Assembly: GCA_944548615.1 (NCBI GenBank)
Contig: CALYMY010000086.1
Coordinates: 1 to 64,000, forward strand
Direction: 5' to 3'
Length of the DNA: 64,000 bases
Origin: Micropterix aruncella
Lineage: Eukaryota > Arthropoda > Insecta > Lepidoptera > Micropterigidae
Part shown: positions 33,883 through 48,024 of the stretch, piece after piece
Position numbering within the stretch: the first letter of the stretch is position 1
Layout of the letters: each line of letters opens with the position of its first letter
Program-made: the position numbers and the translations under genes
Notes under the pieces: generated by a model
Told to the model about the DNA's origin: nothing
Seen by the model: the letters and a program-made list of their open reading frames with translations, nothing else
The model's database searches: none

Positions 33883-35098
33883 GCTTCATTTTGAACATAG
33901 AAATTGTTATGAAAAAATCACATTTTTCGAAATAAATCGAGATAGAGTAAACCTACCGCGTTGCGGACTTTGGAGAGATCGACACCCCGCTTAAGCTCTA
34001 CAAAATGGCATTTTTGAAATTTTGACATTTTGAAAATTTTTATATAGAATTTCATTTTAAACATAGAAATTATAATGAAAAAATCACATTTTTCGAAAAA
34101 GATCGTGATAGAGTAAACCTATAGCGTTACGGCGTTCGGACAGAACGACGGCCTTGGTATTCTCTTCGAAATGGCATTTTCGAAATTTTGACATTTTGAA
34201 ATTTTTTATATAAACTTTCATTTTGAACATAGAAATTGTTATGAATAAATGACATTTTTCAAAAAAGACCGTGATAGAGTAAATTAAACGCGTTACGGTG
34301 TTCCGGCAGAACGAAGGCCTTTGAAATCTCTACGAAATGGCATTTTCGAAATTTTGACATTTTGAAATTTTTTATACAAACTTTCATTTTGAACATAGAA
34401 ATTGTTATGAATAAATGTCATTTTTCGAAAAAGACCGTGATAGAGTAAATCAAACGCGTTACGGTGTTCGGACAGAACGAAGGCCTTTGAAAACTCTACG
34501 AAATGGCATTTTCGAAATTTTGACATTTTGAAATATTTTATATAAACTTTCATTTTGAACATAGAAATTGTTATGAAAAAATCACATTTTTCACAAAAGA
34601 ACGAGATAGAGTAAATAAAACGCGTTACGGTGTTTGAACAGAACGAAGGCCTTTGAAATCTCTACGAAATGGCATTTTCGAAATTTTGACATTTTGAAAT
34701 ATTTTATATAAACTTTCATTTTGAACATAGAAATTGTTATGAATAAATGTCATTTTTCGAAAAAGACCGTGATAGAGTAAATAAAACGCGTTACGGTGTT
34801 CGGACAGAACGAAGGCCTTTGAAATCTCTACGAAATGGCATTTTCGAAATTTTGACATTTTGAAATTTTTTATACAAACTTTCATTTTGGACATAGAAAT
34901 TGTTATGAATAAATGTCATTTTTCGAAAAAGACCGTGATAGAGTAAATCAAACGCGTTACGTTGTTCGGGCAGAACGAAGGCCTTTGAAATCTCTACGAA
35001 ATGGCATTTTCGAAATTTTGACATTTTGAAATTTTTTATATAAACTTTCATTTTGAACATAGAAATTGTTATGAAAAAATCACATTTTTCGAAATAAA
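33883..35098. repeat. B satellite block, unit 8
   Basis: Seven monomers. m5 has private changes, GTTTGAACAG and AAATATTTTATATAAAC. Confidence 0.95.
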
Positions 35099-35818
35099 TT
35101 GGCTCCCGACGTTTGAGGGCTATTTCGCTAAAAGGCATCAATTATAGTCCTCCCTGTTTATTATTATCTAATAGAGTTTTGCTTTGCGCATCTAACGCTT
35201 CTTTTAATTTTCAAATCTGATTAATATTAACGGAATTATAGACGATTTAATATCTGTATAGGTATATTGATTTATCGATTTAACGGTTTTGTTTCCATAG
35301 TAACGAGCTCGGGCGGTGGCCCGACTCGCAATAGAATATTTATCGATTTAACGATTTCTGTTTCTATGGTAACTTCAGCCCTCGTCATACTTGCAAAAGT
35401 TTATTTATCGATTTTACGATTTTTGTTTTCAATAGTAGCGATCCGAGCCAAGGGTGTTTTAGTATTTTTCCCGCGGCTTCGTTTAATAAATTAAATTTTA
35501 TATTCTTTATTTTATCATATACACACAAGCGAGGTGTCAAAAGATAGGGTTTTAGAACGCTTTTCATTTCATTGCTTCTGCTTTTTATCTCGTCTTCTTC
35601 TTCTTCTTTAATTACTTTTCAATACTATTTAATCTGTGCTTTTTCATTTTCATTTTCAGTGCCTTTGATCAACGAGAAGAGACAATATGGAGACCACAGA
35701 AATAGAAGTGCCGTTTCGGAATTTCGAAGAAATACCGGAACGAGCCAGAGATATTGCCCGCGAGGCGTTAAACGAATTAAAAGGAGTAAACAACCTACGG
35801 AAAGAGGTACGTGACAAG
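35099..35818 (+). repeat. C segment, unit 8
   Basis: X-box dyads at 35291-35304 and 35360-35373. A private AGGGTGTTTTAG follows the third short repeat. AAATTTTAT haplotype. Confidence 0.93.
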
Positions 35819-35857
35819 GACGAGGGAACTCCTCAACGGTCAACCGTAGAGACGTGA
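35687..35857 (+). CDS. 56-codon candidate-exon ORF, unit 8
   Basis: Acceptor ends at 35659, donor GT at 35807. Same protein as the reference copy. Confidence 0.4.
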   Translation: METTEIEVPFRNFEEIPERARDIAREALNELKGVNNLRKEVRDKDEGTPQRSTVET

Positions 35858-36899
35858 AATTTGGTATAGGCATTCCATTATGATGGCAATTACTAAGTTC
35901 CACCATGACATGGCTGCTGCACCCAGGGTTGGCTCCCGACGAGGGAACTCCTCAACGGTCAACCCTAGAGACGTGAAATTTGTTATAGCCATTCCATTAT
36001 GATGGCAATTACTAAGTTCCACCATGACATGGCTGCTGCACCCAGGGTTGGCTCCCGACGAGGGAACTCCTCAACGGTCAACCGTAGAGACGTGAAATTT
36101 GGTATAGGCATTCCATTATGATGGCAATTACTAAGTTCCACCATGACATGGCTGCTGCACCCAGGGTTGGCTCCCGACGAGGGAACTCCTCAACGGTCAA
36201 CCGTAGAGACGTGAAATTTGGTATAGGCATTCCATTATGATGGCAATTTCTAAGTTCCACCATGACATGGCTGCTGCACCCAGGGTTGGCTCCCGACGAG
36301 GGAACTCCTCAACGGTCAACCGTAGAGACGTGAAATTTGGTATAGGCATTCCATTATTATGGCAATTTCTAAGTTCCACCATGACATCGCTGCTGCACCC
36401 AGGGTTGGCTCCCGACGAGGAAACTCCTCAACGGTCAACCGTAGAGACGTGAAATTTGGTATAGGCATTCCATTATGATGGCAATTTCTAAGTTCCACCA
36501 TGACATGGCTGCTGCACCCAGGGTTGGCTCCCGACGAGGGAACTCCTCAACGGTCAACCGTAGAGACGTGAAATTTGGTATAGGCATTCCATTATTATGG
36601 CAATTTCTAAGTTCCACCATGACATCGCTGCTGCACCCAGGGTTGGCTCCCGACGAGGAAACTCCTCAACGGTCAACCGTAGAGACGTGAAATTTGGTAT
36701 AGGCATTCCATTATGATGGCAATTACTAAGTTCCACCATGACATGGCTGCTGCACCCAGGGTTGGCTCCCGACGAGGGAACTCCTCAACGGTCAACCGTA
36801 GAGACGTGAAATTTGGTATAGGCATTCCATTATGATGGCAATTACTAAGTTCCACCATGACATGGCTGCTGCACCCAGGGTTGGCTCCCGACGAGGGAA
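35819..36899. repeat. A satellite array, unit 9: nine monomers (shortest)
   Basis: 1071 bp, 9 x 119. Order c X c d e d e c c: the middle a/b/c monomers are gone and the d-e pair is doubled. Confidence 0.97.
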
Positions 36900-38115
36900 G
36901 CTTCATTTTGAACATAGAAATTGTTATGAAAAAATCACATTTTTCGAAATAAATCGAGATAGAGTAAACCTACCGCGTTGCGGACTTTGGAGAGATCGAC
37001 ACCCCGCTTAAGCTCTACAAAATGGCATTTTTGAAATTTTGACATTTTGAAAATTTTTATATAGAATTTCATTTTAAACATAGAAATTATAATGAAAAAA
37101 TCACATTTTTCGAAAAAGATCGTGATAGAGTAAACCTATAGCGTTACGGCGTTCGGACAGAACGACGGCCTTGGTATTCTCTTCGAAATGGCATTTTCGA
37201 AATTTTGACATTTTGAAATTTTTTATATAAACTTTCATTTTGAACATAGAAATTGTTATGAATAAATGACATTTTTCAAAAAAGACCGTGATAGAGTAAA
37301 TTAAACGCGTTACGGTGTTCCGGCAGAACGAAGGCCTTTGAAATCTCTACGAAATGGCATTTTCGAAATTTTGACATTTTGAAATTTTTTATACAAACTT
37401 TCATTTTGAACATAGAAATTGTTATGAATAAATGTCATTTTTCGAAAAAGACCGTGATAGAGTAAATCAAACGCGTTACGGTGTTCGGACAGAACGAAGG
37501 CCTTTGAAAACTCTACGAAATGGCATTTTCGAAATTTTGACATTTTGAAATATTTTATATAAACTTTCATTTTGAACATAGAAATTGTTATGAAAAAATC
37601 ACATTTTTCACAAAAGAACGAGATAGAGTAAATAAAACGCGTTACGGTGTTTGGACAGAACGAAGGCCTTTGAAATCTCTACGAAATGGCATTTTCGAAA
37701 TTTTGACATTTTGAAATTTTTTATATAAACTTTCATTTTGAACATAGAAATTGTTATGAATAAATGTCATTTTTCGAAAAAGACCGTGATAGAGTAAATA
37801 AAACGCGTTACGGTGTTCGGACAGAACGAAGGCCTTTGAAATCTCTACGAAATGGCATTTTCGAAATTTTGACATTTTGAAATTTTTTATACAAACTTTC
37901 ATTTTGGACATAGAAATTGTTATGAATAAATGTCATTTTTCGAAAAAGACCGTGATAGAGTAAATCAAACGCGTTACGTTGTTCGGGCAGAACGAAGGCC
38001 TTTGAAATCTCTACGAAATGGCATTTTCGAAATTTTGACATTTTGAAATTTTTTATATAAACTTTCATTTTGAACATAGAAATTGTTATGAAAAAATCAC
38101 ATTTTTCGAAATAAA
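36900..38115. repeat. B satellite block, unit 9
   Basis: Seven monomers in standard order. Confidence 0.95.
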
Positions 38116-38835
38116 TTGGCTCCCGACGTTTGAGGGCTATTTCGCTAAAAGGCATCAATTATAGTCCTCCCTGTTTATTATTATCTAATAGAGTTTTGCT
38201 TTGCGCATCTAACGCTTCTTTTAATTTTCAAATCTGATTAATATTAACGGAATTATAGACGATTTAATATCTGTATAGGTATATTGATTTATCGATTTAA
38301 CGGTTTTGTTTCCATAGTAACGAGCTCGGGCGGTGGCCCGACTCGCAATAGAATATTTATCGATTTAACGATTTCTGTTTCTATGGTAACTTCAGCCCTC
38401 GTCATACTTGCAAAAGTTTATTTATCGATTTTACGATTTTTGTTTTCAATAGTAGCGATCCGAGCCAAGGGAGTTTTAGTATTTTTCCCGCGGCTTCGTT
38501 TAATAAATTAAATTTTATATTCTTTATTTTATCATATACACACAAGCGAGGTGTCAAAAGATAGGGTTTTAGAACGCTTTTCATTTCATTGCTTCTGCTT
38601 TTTATCTCGTCTTCTTCTTCTTCTTTAATTACTTTTCAATACTATTTAATCTGTGCTTTTTCATTTTCATTTTCAGTGCCTTTGATCAACGAGAAGAGAC
38701 AATATGGAGACCACAGAAATAGAAGTGCCGTTTCGGAATTTCGAAGAAATACCGGAACGAGCCAGAGATATTGCCCGCGAGGCGTTAAACGAATTAAAAG
38801 GAGTAAACAACCTACGGAAAGAGGTACGTGACAAG
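38116..38835 (+). repeat. C segment, unit 9
   Basis: X-box dyads at 38308-38321 and 38377-38390. AAATTTTAT haplotype. Confidence 0.93.
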
Positions 38836-38874
38836 GACGAGGGAACTCCTCAACGGTCAACCGTAGAGACGTGA
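38704..38874 (+). CDS. 56-codon candidate-exon ORF, unit 9
   Basis: Acceptor ends at 38676, donor GT at 38824. The monomer after it has GGTAAAGGC, shared only with unit 11. Confidence 0.4.
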   Translation: METTEIEVPFRNFEEIPERARDIAREALNELKGVNNLRKEVRDKDEGTPQRSTVET

Positions 38875-40392
38875 AATTTGGTAAAGGCATTCCATTATGA
38901 TGGCAATTACTAAGTTCCACCATGACATGGCTGCTGCACCCAGGGTTGGCTCCCGACGAGGGAACTCCTCAACGGTCAACCCTAGAGACGTGAAATTTGT
39001 TATAGCCATTCCATTATGATGGCAATTACTAAGTTCCACCATGACATGGCTGCTGCACCCAGGGTTGGCTCCCGACGAGGGAACTCCTCAACGGTCAACC
39101 GTAGAGACGTGAAATTTGGTATAGGCATTCCATTATGATGGCAATTTCTAAGTTCCACCATGACATCGCTGCTGCACCCAGGGTTGGCTCCCGACGAGGA
39201 AACTCCTCAACGGTCAACCGTAGAGACGTGAAATTTGGTATAGGCATTCCATTATGATGGCAATTTCTAAGTTCCACCATGACATCGCTGCTGCACCCAG
39301 GGTTGGCTCCCGACGAGGAAACTCCTCAACGGTCAACCGTAGAGACGTGAAATTTGGTATAGGCATTCCATTATGATGGCAATTTCTAAGTTCCACCATG
39401 ACATCGCTGCTGCACCCAGGGTTGGCTCCCGACGAGGAAACTCCTCAACGGTCAACCGTAGAGACGTGAAATTTGGTATAGGCATTCCATTATGATGGCA
39501 ATTACTAAGTTCCACCATGACATGGCTGCTGCATCCAGGGTTGGCTCCCGACGAGGGAACTCCTCAACGGTCAACCGTAGAGACGTGAAATTTGGTATAG
39601 GCATTCCATTATGATGGCAATTACTAAGTTCCACCATGACATGGCTGCTGCACCCAGGGTTGGCTCCCGACGAGGGAACTCCTCAACGGTCAACCGTAGA
39701 GACGTGAAATTTGGTATAGGCATTCCATTATGATGGCAATTTCTAAGTTCCACCATGACATCGCTGCTGCACCCAGGGTTGGCTCCCGACGAGGAAACTC
39801 CTCAACGGTCAACCGTAGAGACGTGAAATTTGGTATAGGCATTCCATTATGATGGCAATTACTAAGTTCCACCATGACATGGCTGCTGCATCCAGGGTTG
39901 GCTCCCGACGAGGGAACTCCTCAACGGTCAACCGTAGAGACGTGAAATTTGGTATAGGCATTCCATTATGATGGCAATTTCTAAGTTCCACCATGACATG
40001 GCTGCTGCACCCAGGGTTGGCTCCCGACGAGGGAACTCCTCAACGGTCAACCGTAGAGACGTGAAATTTGGTATAGGCATTCCATTATGATGGCAATTTC
40101 TAAGTTCCACCATGACATCGCTGCTGCACCCAGGGTTGGCTCCCGACGAGGAAACTCCTCAACGGTCAACCGTAGAGACGTGAAATTTGGTATAGGCATT
40201 CCATTATGATGGCAATTACTAAGTTCCACCATGACATGGCTGCTGCACCCAGGGTTGGCTCCCGACGAGGGAACTCCTCAACGGTCAACCGTAGAGACGT
40301 GAAATTTGGTATAGGCATTCCATTATGATGGCAATTACTAAGTTCCACCATGACATGGCTGCTGCACCCAGGGTTGGCTCCCGACGAGGGAA
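38836..40392. repeat. A satellite array, unit 10: 13 monomers
   Basis: 1547 bp, 13 x 119. Near the end a b-d-a order replaces b-c-d-e, with no CCATTATTATGG monomer. Confidence 0.97.
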
Positions 40393-41612
40393 GCTTCATT
40401 TTGAACATAGAAATTGTTATGAAAAAATCACATTTTTCGAAATAAATCGAGATAGAGTAAACCTACCGCGTTGCGGACTTTGGAGAGATCGACACCCCGC
40501 TTAAGCTCTACAAAATGGCATTTTTGAAATTTTGACATTTTGAAAATTTTTATATAGAATTTCATTTTAAACATAGAAATTATAATGAAAAAATCACATT
40601 TTTCGAAAAAGATCGTGATAGAGTAAACCTATAGCGTTACGGCGTTCGGACAGAACGACGGCCTTGGTATTCTCTTCGAAATGGCATTTTCGAAATTTTG
40701 ACATTTTGAAATTTTTTATATAAACTTTCATTTTGAACATAGAAATTGTTATGAATAAATGACATTTTTCAAAAAAGACCGTGATAGAGTAAATTAAACG
40801 CGTTACGGTGTTCCGGCAGAACGAAGGCCTTTGAAATCTCTACGAAATGGCATTTTCGAAATTTTGACATTTTGAAATTTTTTATACAAACTTTCATTTT
40901 GAACATAGAAATTGTTATGAATAAATGTCATTTTTCGAAAAAGACCGTGATAGAGTAAATCAAACGCGTTACGGTGTTCGGACAGAACGAAGGCCTTTGA
41001 AAACTCTACGAAATGGCATTTTCGAAATTTTGACATTTTGAAATATTTTATATAAACTTTCATTTTGAACATAGAAATTGTTATGAAAAAATCACATTTT
41101 TCACAAAAGAACGAGATAGAGTAAATAAAACGCGTTACGGTGTTTGGACAGAACGAAGGCCTTTGAAATCTCTACGAAATGGCATTTTCGAAATTTTGAC
41201 ATTTTGAAATTTTTTATATAAACTTTCATTTTGAACATAGAAATTGTTATGAATATGTAAATGTCATTTTTCGAAAAAGACCGTGATAGAGTAAATAAAA
41301 CGCGTTACGGTGTTCGGACAGAACGAAGGCCTTTGAAATCTCTACGAAATGGCATTTTCGAAATTTTGACATTTTGAAATTTTTTATACAAACTTTCATT
41401 TTGGACATAGAAATTGTTATGAATAAATGTCATTTTTCGAAAAAGACCGTGATAGAGTAAATCAAACGCGTTACGTTGTTCGGGCAGAACGAAGGCCTTT
41501 GAAATCTCTACGAAATGGCATTTTCGAAATTTTGACATTTTGAAATTTTTTATATAAACTTTCATTTTGAACATAGAAATTGTTATGAAAAAATCACATT
41601 TTTCGAAATAAA
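40393..41612. repeat. B satellite block, unit 10
   Basis: Seven monomers plus a 4-bp insertion, ATGT at 41255-41258, which also breaks a chance open frame. Confidence 0.95.
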
Positions 41613-42332
41613 TTGGCTCCCGACGTTTGAGGGCTATTTCGCTAAAAGGCATCAATTATAGTCCTCCCTGTTTATTATTATCTAATAGAGTTTTGCTTTG
41701 CGCATCTAACGCTTCTTTTAATTTTCAAATCTGATTAATATTAACGGAATTATAGACGATTTAATATCTGTATAGGTATATTGATTTATCGATTTAACGG
41801 TTTTGTTTCCATAGTAACGAGCTCGGGCGGTGGCCCGACTCGCAATAGAATATTTATCGATTTAACGATTTCTGTTTCTATGGTAACTTCAGCCCTCGTC
41901 ATACTTGCAAAAGTTTATTTATCGATTTTACGATTTTTGTTTTCAATAGTAGCGATCCGAGCCAAGGGAGTTTTAGTATTTTTCCCGCGGCTTCGTTTAA
42001 TAAATTAAATTTTATATTCTTTATTTTATCATATACACACAAGCGAGGTGTCAAAAGATAGGGTTTTAGAACGCTTTTCATTTCATTGCTTCTGCTTTTT
42101 ATCTCGTCTTCTTCTTCTTCTTTAATTACTTTTCAATACTATTTAATCTGTGCTTTTTCATTTTCATTTTCAGTGCCTTTGATCAACGAGAAGAGACAAT
42201 ATGGAGACCACAGAAATAGAAGTGCCGTTTCGGAATTTCGAAGAAATACCGGAACGAGCCAGAGATATTGCCCGCGAGGCGTTAAACGAATTAAAAGGAG
42301 TAAACAACCTACGGAAAGAGGTACGTGACAAG
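41613..42332 (+). repeat. C segment, unit 10
   Basis: X-box dyads at 41805-41818 and 41874-41887. AAATTTTAT haplotype. Confidence 0.93.
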
Positions 42333-42371
42333 GACGAGGGAACTCCTCAACGGTCAACCGTAGAGACGTGA
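42201..42371 (+). CDS. 56-codon candidate-exon ORF, unit 10
   Basis: Acceptor ends at 42173, donor GT at 42321. Same protein as the reference copy. Confidence 0.4.
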   Translation: METTEIEVPFRNFEEIPERARDIAREALNELKGVNNLRKEVRDKDEGTPQRSTVET

Positions 42372-43651
42372 AATTTGGTATAGGCATTCCATTATGACGG
42401 CAATTACTAAGTTCCACCATGACATGGCTGCTGCACCCAGGGTTGGCTCCCGACGAGGGAACTCCTCAACGGTCAACCCTAGAGACGTGAAATTTGTTAT
42501 AGCCATTCCATTATGATGGCAATTACTAAGTTCCACCATGACATGGCTGCTGCACCCAGGGTTGGCTCCCGACGAGGGAACTCCTCAACGGTCAACCGTA
42601 GAGACGTGAAATTTGGTATAGGCATTCCATTATGATGGCAATTTCTAAGTTCCACCATGACATCGCTGCTGCACCCAGGGTTGGCTCCCGACGAGGAAAC
42701 TCCTCAACGGTCAACCGTAGAGACGTGAAATTTGGTATAGGCATTCCATTATGATGGCAATTTCTAAGTTCCACCATGACATCGCTGCTGCACCCAGGGT
42801 TGGCTCCCGACGAGGAAACTCCTCAACGGTCAACCGTAGAGACGTGAAATTTGGTATAGGCATTCCATTATGATGCCAATTTCTAAGTTCCACCATGACA
42901 TCGCTGCTGCACCCAGGGTTGGCTCCCGACGAGGAAACTCCTCAACGGTCAACCGTAGAGACGTGAAATTTGGTATAGGCATTCCATTATGATGGCAATT
43001 ACTAAGTTCCACCATGACATGGCTGCTGCATCCAGGGTTGGCTCCCGACGAGGGAACTCCTCAACGGTCAACCGTAGAGACGTGAAATTTGGTATAGGCA
43101 TTCCATTATGATGGCAATTACTAAGTTCCACTATGACATGGCTGCTGCACCCAGGGTTGGCTCCCGACGAGGGAACTCCTCAACGGTCAACCGTAGAGAC
43201 GTGAAATTTGGTATAGGCATTCCATTATGATGGCAATTTCTAAGTTTCACCATGACATGGCTGCTGCACCCAGGGTTGGCTCCCGACGAGGGAACTCCTC
43301 AACGGTCAACCGTAGAGACGTGAAATTTGGTATAGGCATTCCATTATTATGGCAATTTCTAAGTTCCACCATGACATCGCTGCTGCACCCAGGGTTGGCT
43401 CCCGACGAGGAAACTCCTCAACGGTCAACCGTAGAGACGTGAAATTTGGTATAGGCATTCCATTATGATGGCAATTACTAAGTTCCACCATGACATGGCT
43501 GCTGCACCCAGGGTTGGCTCCCGACGAGGGAACTCCTCAACGGTCAACCGTAGAGACGTGAAATTTGGTATAGGCATTCCATTATGATGGCAATTACTAA
43601 GTTCCACCATGACATGGCTGCTGCACCCAGGGTTGGCTCCCGACGAGGGAA
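42333..43651. repeat. A satellite array, unit 11: 11 monomers
   Basis: 1309 bp, 11 x 119. Order c X a a a b c d e c c: one a-b-c triplet (357 bp) is missing. It has several private substitutions, including TTCCACTATGAC. Confidence 0.97.
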
Positions 43652-45033
43652 GCTTCATTTTGAACATAGAAATTGTTATGAAAAAATCACATTTTTCGAA
43701 ATAAATCGAGATAGAGTAAACCTACCGCGTTGCGGACTTTGGAGAGATCGACACCCCGCTTAAGCTCTACAAAATGGCATTTTTGAAATTTTGACATTTT
43801 GAAAATTTTTATATAGAATTTCATTTTAAACATAGAAATTATAATGAAAAAATCACATTTTTCGAAAAAGATCGTGATAGAGTAAACCTATAGCGTTACG
43901 GCATTCGGACAGAACGACGGCCTTGGTATTCTCTTCGAAATGGCATTTTCGAAATTTTGACATTTTGAAATTTTTTATACAAACTTTCATTTTGAACATA
44001 GAAATTGTTATGAATAAATGTCATTTTTCGAAAAAGACCGTGATAGAGTAAATCAAACGCGTTACGGTGTTCGGACAGAACGAAGGCCTTTAAAAACTCT
44101 ACGAAATGGCATTTTCGAAATTTTGACATTTTGAAATATTTTATATAAACTTTCATTTTGAACATAGAAATTGTTATGAAAAAATCATATTTTTCACAAA
44201 AGAACGAGATAGAGTAAATAAAACGCGTTACGGTGTTTGGACAGAACGAAGGCCTTTGAAATCTCTACGAAATGGCATTTTCGAAATTTTGACATTTTGA
44301 AATTTTTTATATAAACTTTCATTTTGAACATAGAAATTGTTATGAATAAATGTCATTTTTCGAAAAAGACCGTGATAGAGTAAATAACACGCGTTACGGT
44401 GTTCGGACAGAACGAAGGCCTTTGAAATCTCTACGAAATGGCATTTTCGAAATTTTGACATTTTGAAATTTTTTATACAAACTTTCATTTTGGACATAGA
44501 AATTGTTATGAATAAATGTCATTTTTCGAAAAAGACCGTGATAGAGTAAATCAAACGCGTTACGTTGTTCGGGCAGAACGAAGGCCTTTGAAATCTCTAC
44601 GAAATGGCATTTTCGAAATTTTGACATTTTGAAATTTTTTATATAAACTTTCATTTTGAACATAGAAATTGTTATGAAAAAATCACATTTTTCACAAAAG
44701 AACGAGATAGAGTAAATAAAACGCGTTACGGTGTTTGGACAGAACGAAGGCCTTTGAAATCTCTACGAAATGGCATTTTCGAAATTTTGACATTTTGAAA
44801 TTTTTTATACAAACTTTCATTTTGGACATAGAAATTGTTATGAATAAATGTCATTTTTCGAAAAAGACCGTGATAGAGTAAATCAAACGCGTTACGTTGT
44901 TCGGGCAGAACGAAGGCCTTTGAAATCTCTACGAAATGGCATTTTCGAAATTTTGACATTTTGAAATTTTTTATATAAACTTTCATTTTGAACATAGAAA
45001 TTGTTATGAAAAAATCACATTTTTCGAAATAAA
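43652..45033. repeat. B satellite block, unit 11: eight rearranged monomers
   Basis: Order m1 m2 m4 m5 m6 m7, then an m5/m6 hybrid and m7. m3 is deleted and the m5-m7 end is partly duplicated, for a net gain of 166 bp. The m7-to-m5 junction carries TTTTTCACAAAAGAACG. Confidence 0.92.
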
Positions 45034-45753
45034 TTGGCTCCCGACGTTTGAGGGCTATTTCGCTAAAAGGCATCAATTATAGTCCTCCCTGTTTATTATT
45101 ATCTAATAGAGTTTTGCTTTGCGCATCTAACGCTTCTTTTAATTTTCAAATCTGATTAATATTAACGGAATTATAGACGATTTAATATCTGTATAGGTAT
45201 ATTGATTTATCGATTTAACGGTTTTGTTTCCATAGTAACGAGCTCGGGCGGTGGCCCGACTCGCAATAGAATATTTATCGATTTAACGATTTCTGTTTCT
45301 ATGGTAACTTCAGCCCTCGTCATACTTGCAAAAGTTTATTTATCGATTTTACGATTTTTGTTTTCAATAGTAGCGATCCGAGCCAAGGGAGTTTTAGTAT
45401 TTTTCCCGCGGCTTCGTTTAATAAATTAAATTTTATATTCTTTATTTTATCATATACACACAAGCGAGGTGTCAAAAGATAGGGTTTTAGAACGCTTTTC
45501 ATTTCATTGCTTCTGCTTTTTATCTCGTCTTCTTCTTCTTCTTTAATTACTTTTCAATACTATTTAATCTGTGCTTTTTCATTTTCATTTTCAGTGCCTT
45601 TGATCAACGAGAAGAGACAATATGGAGACCACAGAAATAGAAGTGCCGTTTCGGAATTTCGAAGAAATACCGGAACGAGCCAGAGATATTGCCCGCGAGG
45701 CGTTAAACGAATTAAAAGGAGTAAACAACCTACGGAAAGAGGTACGTGACAAG
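45034..45753 (+). repeat. C segment, unit 11
   Basis: X-box dyads at 45226-45239 and 45295-45308. AAATTTTAT haplotype. Confidence 0.93.
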
Positions 45754-45792
45754 GACGAGGGAACTCCTCAACGGTCAACCGTAGAGACGTGA
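45622..45792 (+). CDS. 56-codon candidate-exon ORF, unit 11
   Basis: Acceptor ends at 45594, donor GT at 45742. Same protein as the reference copy. Confidence 0.4.
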   Translation: METTEIEVPFRNFEEIPERARDIAREALNELKGVNNLRKEVRDKDEGTPQRSTVET

Positions 45793-48024
45793 AATTTGGT
45801 AAAGGCATTCCATTATGATGGCAATTACTAAGTTCCACCATGACATGGCTGCTGCACCCAGGGTTGGCTCCCGACGAGGGAACTCCTCAACGGTCAACCC
45901 TAGAGACGTGAAATTTGTTATAGCCATTCCATTATGATGGCAATTACTAAGTTCCACCATGACATGGCTGCTGCACCCAGGGTTGGCTCCCGACGAGGGA
46001 ACTCCTCAACGGTCAACCGTAGAGACGTGAAATTTGGTATAGGCATTCCATTATGATGGCAATTTCTAAGTTCCACCATGACATCGCTGCTGCACCCAGG
46101 GTTGGCTCCCGACGAGGAAACTCCTCAACGGTCAACCGTAGAGACGTGAAATTTGGTATAGGCATTCCATTATGATGGCAATTTCTAAGTTCCACCATGA
46201 CATCGCTGCTGCACCCAGGGTTGGCTCCCGACGAGGAAACTCCTCAACGGTCAACCGTAGAGACGTGAAATTTGGTATAGGCATTCCATTATGATGGCAA
46301 TTTCTAAGTTCCACCATGACATCGCTGCTGCACCCAGGGTTGGCTCCCGACGAGGAAACTCCTCAACGGTCAACCGTAGAGACGTGAAATTTGGTATAGG
46401 CATTCCATTATGATGGCAATTACTAAGTTCCACCATGACATGGCTGCTGCATCCAGGGTTGGCTCCCGACGAGGGAACTCCTCAACGGTCAACCGTAGAG
46501 ACGTGAAATTTGGTATAGGCATTCCATTATGATGGCAATTACTAAGTTCCACCATGACATGGCTGCTGCACCCAGGGTTGGCTCCCGACGAGGGAACTCC
46601 TCAACGGTCAACCGTAGAGACGTGAAATTTGGTATAGGCATTCCATTATGATGGCAATTTCTAAGTTCCACCATGACATCGCTGCTTCACCCAGGGTTGG
46701 CTCCCGACGAGGAAACTCCTCAACGGTCAACCGTAGAGACGTGAAATTTGGTATAGGCATTCCATTATGATGGCAATTACTAAGTTCCACCATGACATGG
46801 CTGCTGCATCCAGGGTTGGCTCCCGACGAGGGAACTCCTCAACGGTCAACCGTAGAGACGTGAAATTTGGTATAGGCATTCCATTATGATGGCAATTTCT
46901 AAGTTCCACCATGACATGGCTGCTGCACCCAGGGTTGGCTCCCGACGAGGGAACTCCTCAACGGTCAACCGTAGAGACGTGAAATTTGGTATAGGCATTC
47001 CATTATGATGGCAATTTCTAAGTTCCACCATGACATCGCTGCTGCACCCAGGGTTGGCTCCCGACGAGGAAACTCCTCAACGGTCAACCGTAGAGACGTG
47101 AAATTTGGTATAGGCATTCCATTATGATGGCAATTACTAAGTTCCACCATGACATGGCTGCTGCATCCAGGGTTGGCTCCCGACGAGGGAACTCCTCAAC
47201 GGTCAACCGTAGAGACGTGAAATTTGGTATAGGCATTCCATTATGATGGCAATTACTAAGTTCCACCATGACATGGCTGCTGCACCCAGGGTTGGCTCCC
47301 GACGAGGGAACTCCTCAACGGTCAACCGTAGAGACGTGAAATTTGGTATAGGCATTCCATTATGATGGCAATTTCTAAGTTCCACCATGACATCGCTGCT
47401 GCACCCAGGGTTGGCTCCCGACGAGGAAACTCCTCAACGGTCAACCGTAGAGACGTGAAATTTGGTATAGGCATTTCATTATGATGGCAATTACTAAGTT
47501 CCACCATGACATGGCTGCTGCATCCAGGGTTGGCTCCCGACGAGGGAACTCCTCAACGGTCAACCGTAGAGACGTGAAATTTGGTATAGGCATTCCATTA
47601 TGATGGCAATTTCTAAGTTCCACCATGACATGGCTGCTGCACCCAGGGTTGGCTCCCGACGAGGGAACTCCTCAACGGTCAACCGTAGAGACGTGAAATT
47701 TGGTATAGGCATTCCATTATTATGGCAATTTCTAAGTTCCACCATGACATCGCTGCTGCACCCAGGGTTGGCTCCCGACGAGGAAACTCCTCAACGGTCA
47801 ACCGTAGAGACGTGAAATTTGGTATAGGCATTCCATTATGATGGCAATTACTAAGTTCCACCATGACATGGCTGCTGCACCCAGGGTTGGCTCCCGACGA
47901 GGGAACTCCTCAACGGTCAACCGTAGAGACGTGAAATTTGGTATAGGCATTCCATTATGATGGCAATTACTAAGTTCCACCATGACATGGCTGCTGCACC
48001 CAGGGTTGGCTCCCGACGAGGGAA
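45754..48024. repeat. A satellite array, unit 12: 19 monomers
   Basis: 2261 bp, 19 x 119, expanded by repeated a-b-c/d groups. The make-up differs from the 19-monomer array of unit 6, so the two expansions look independent. Confidence 0.97.
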
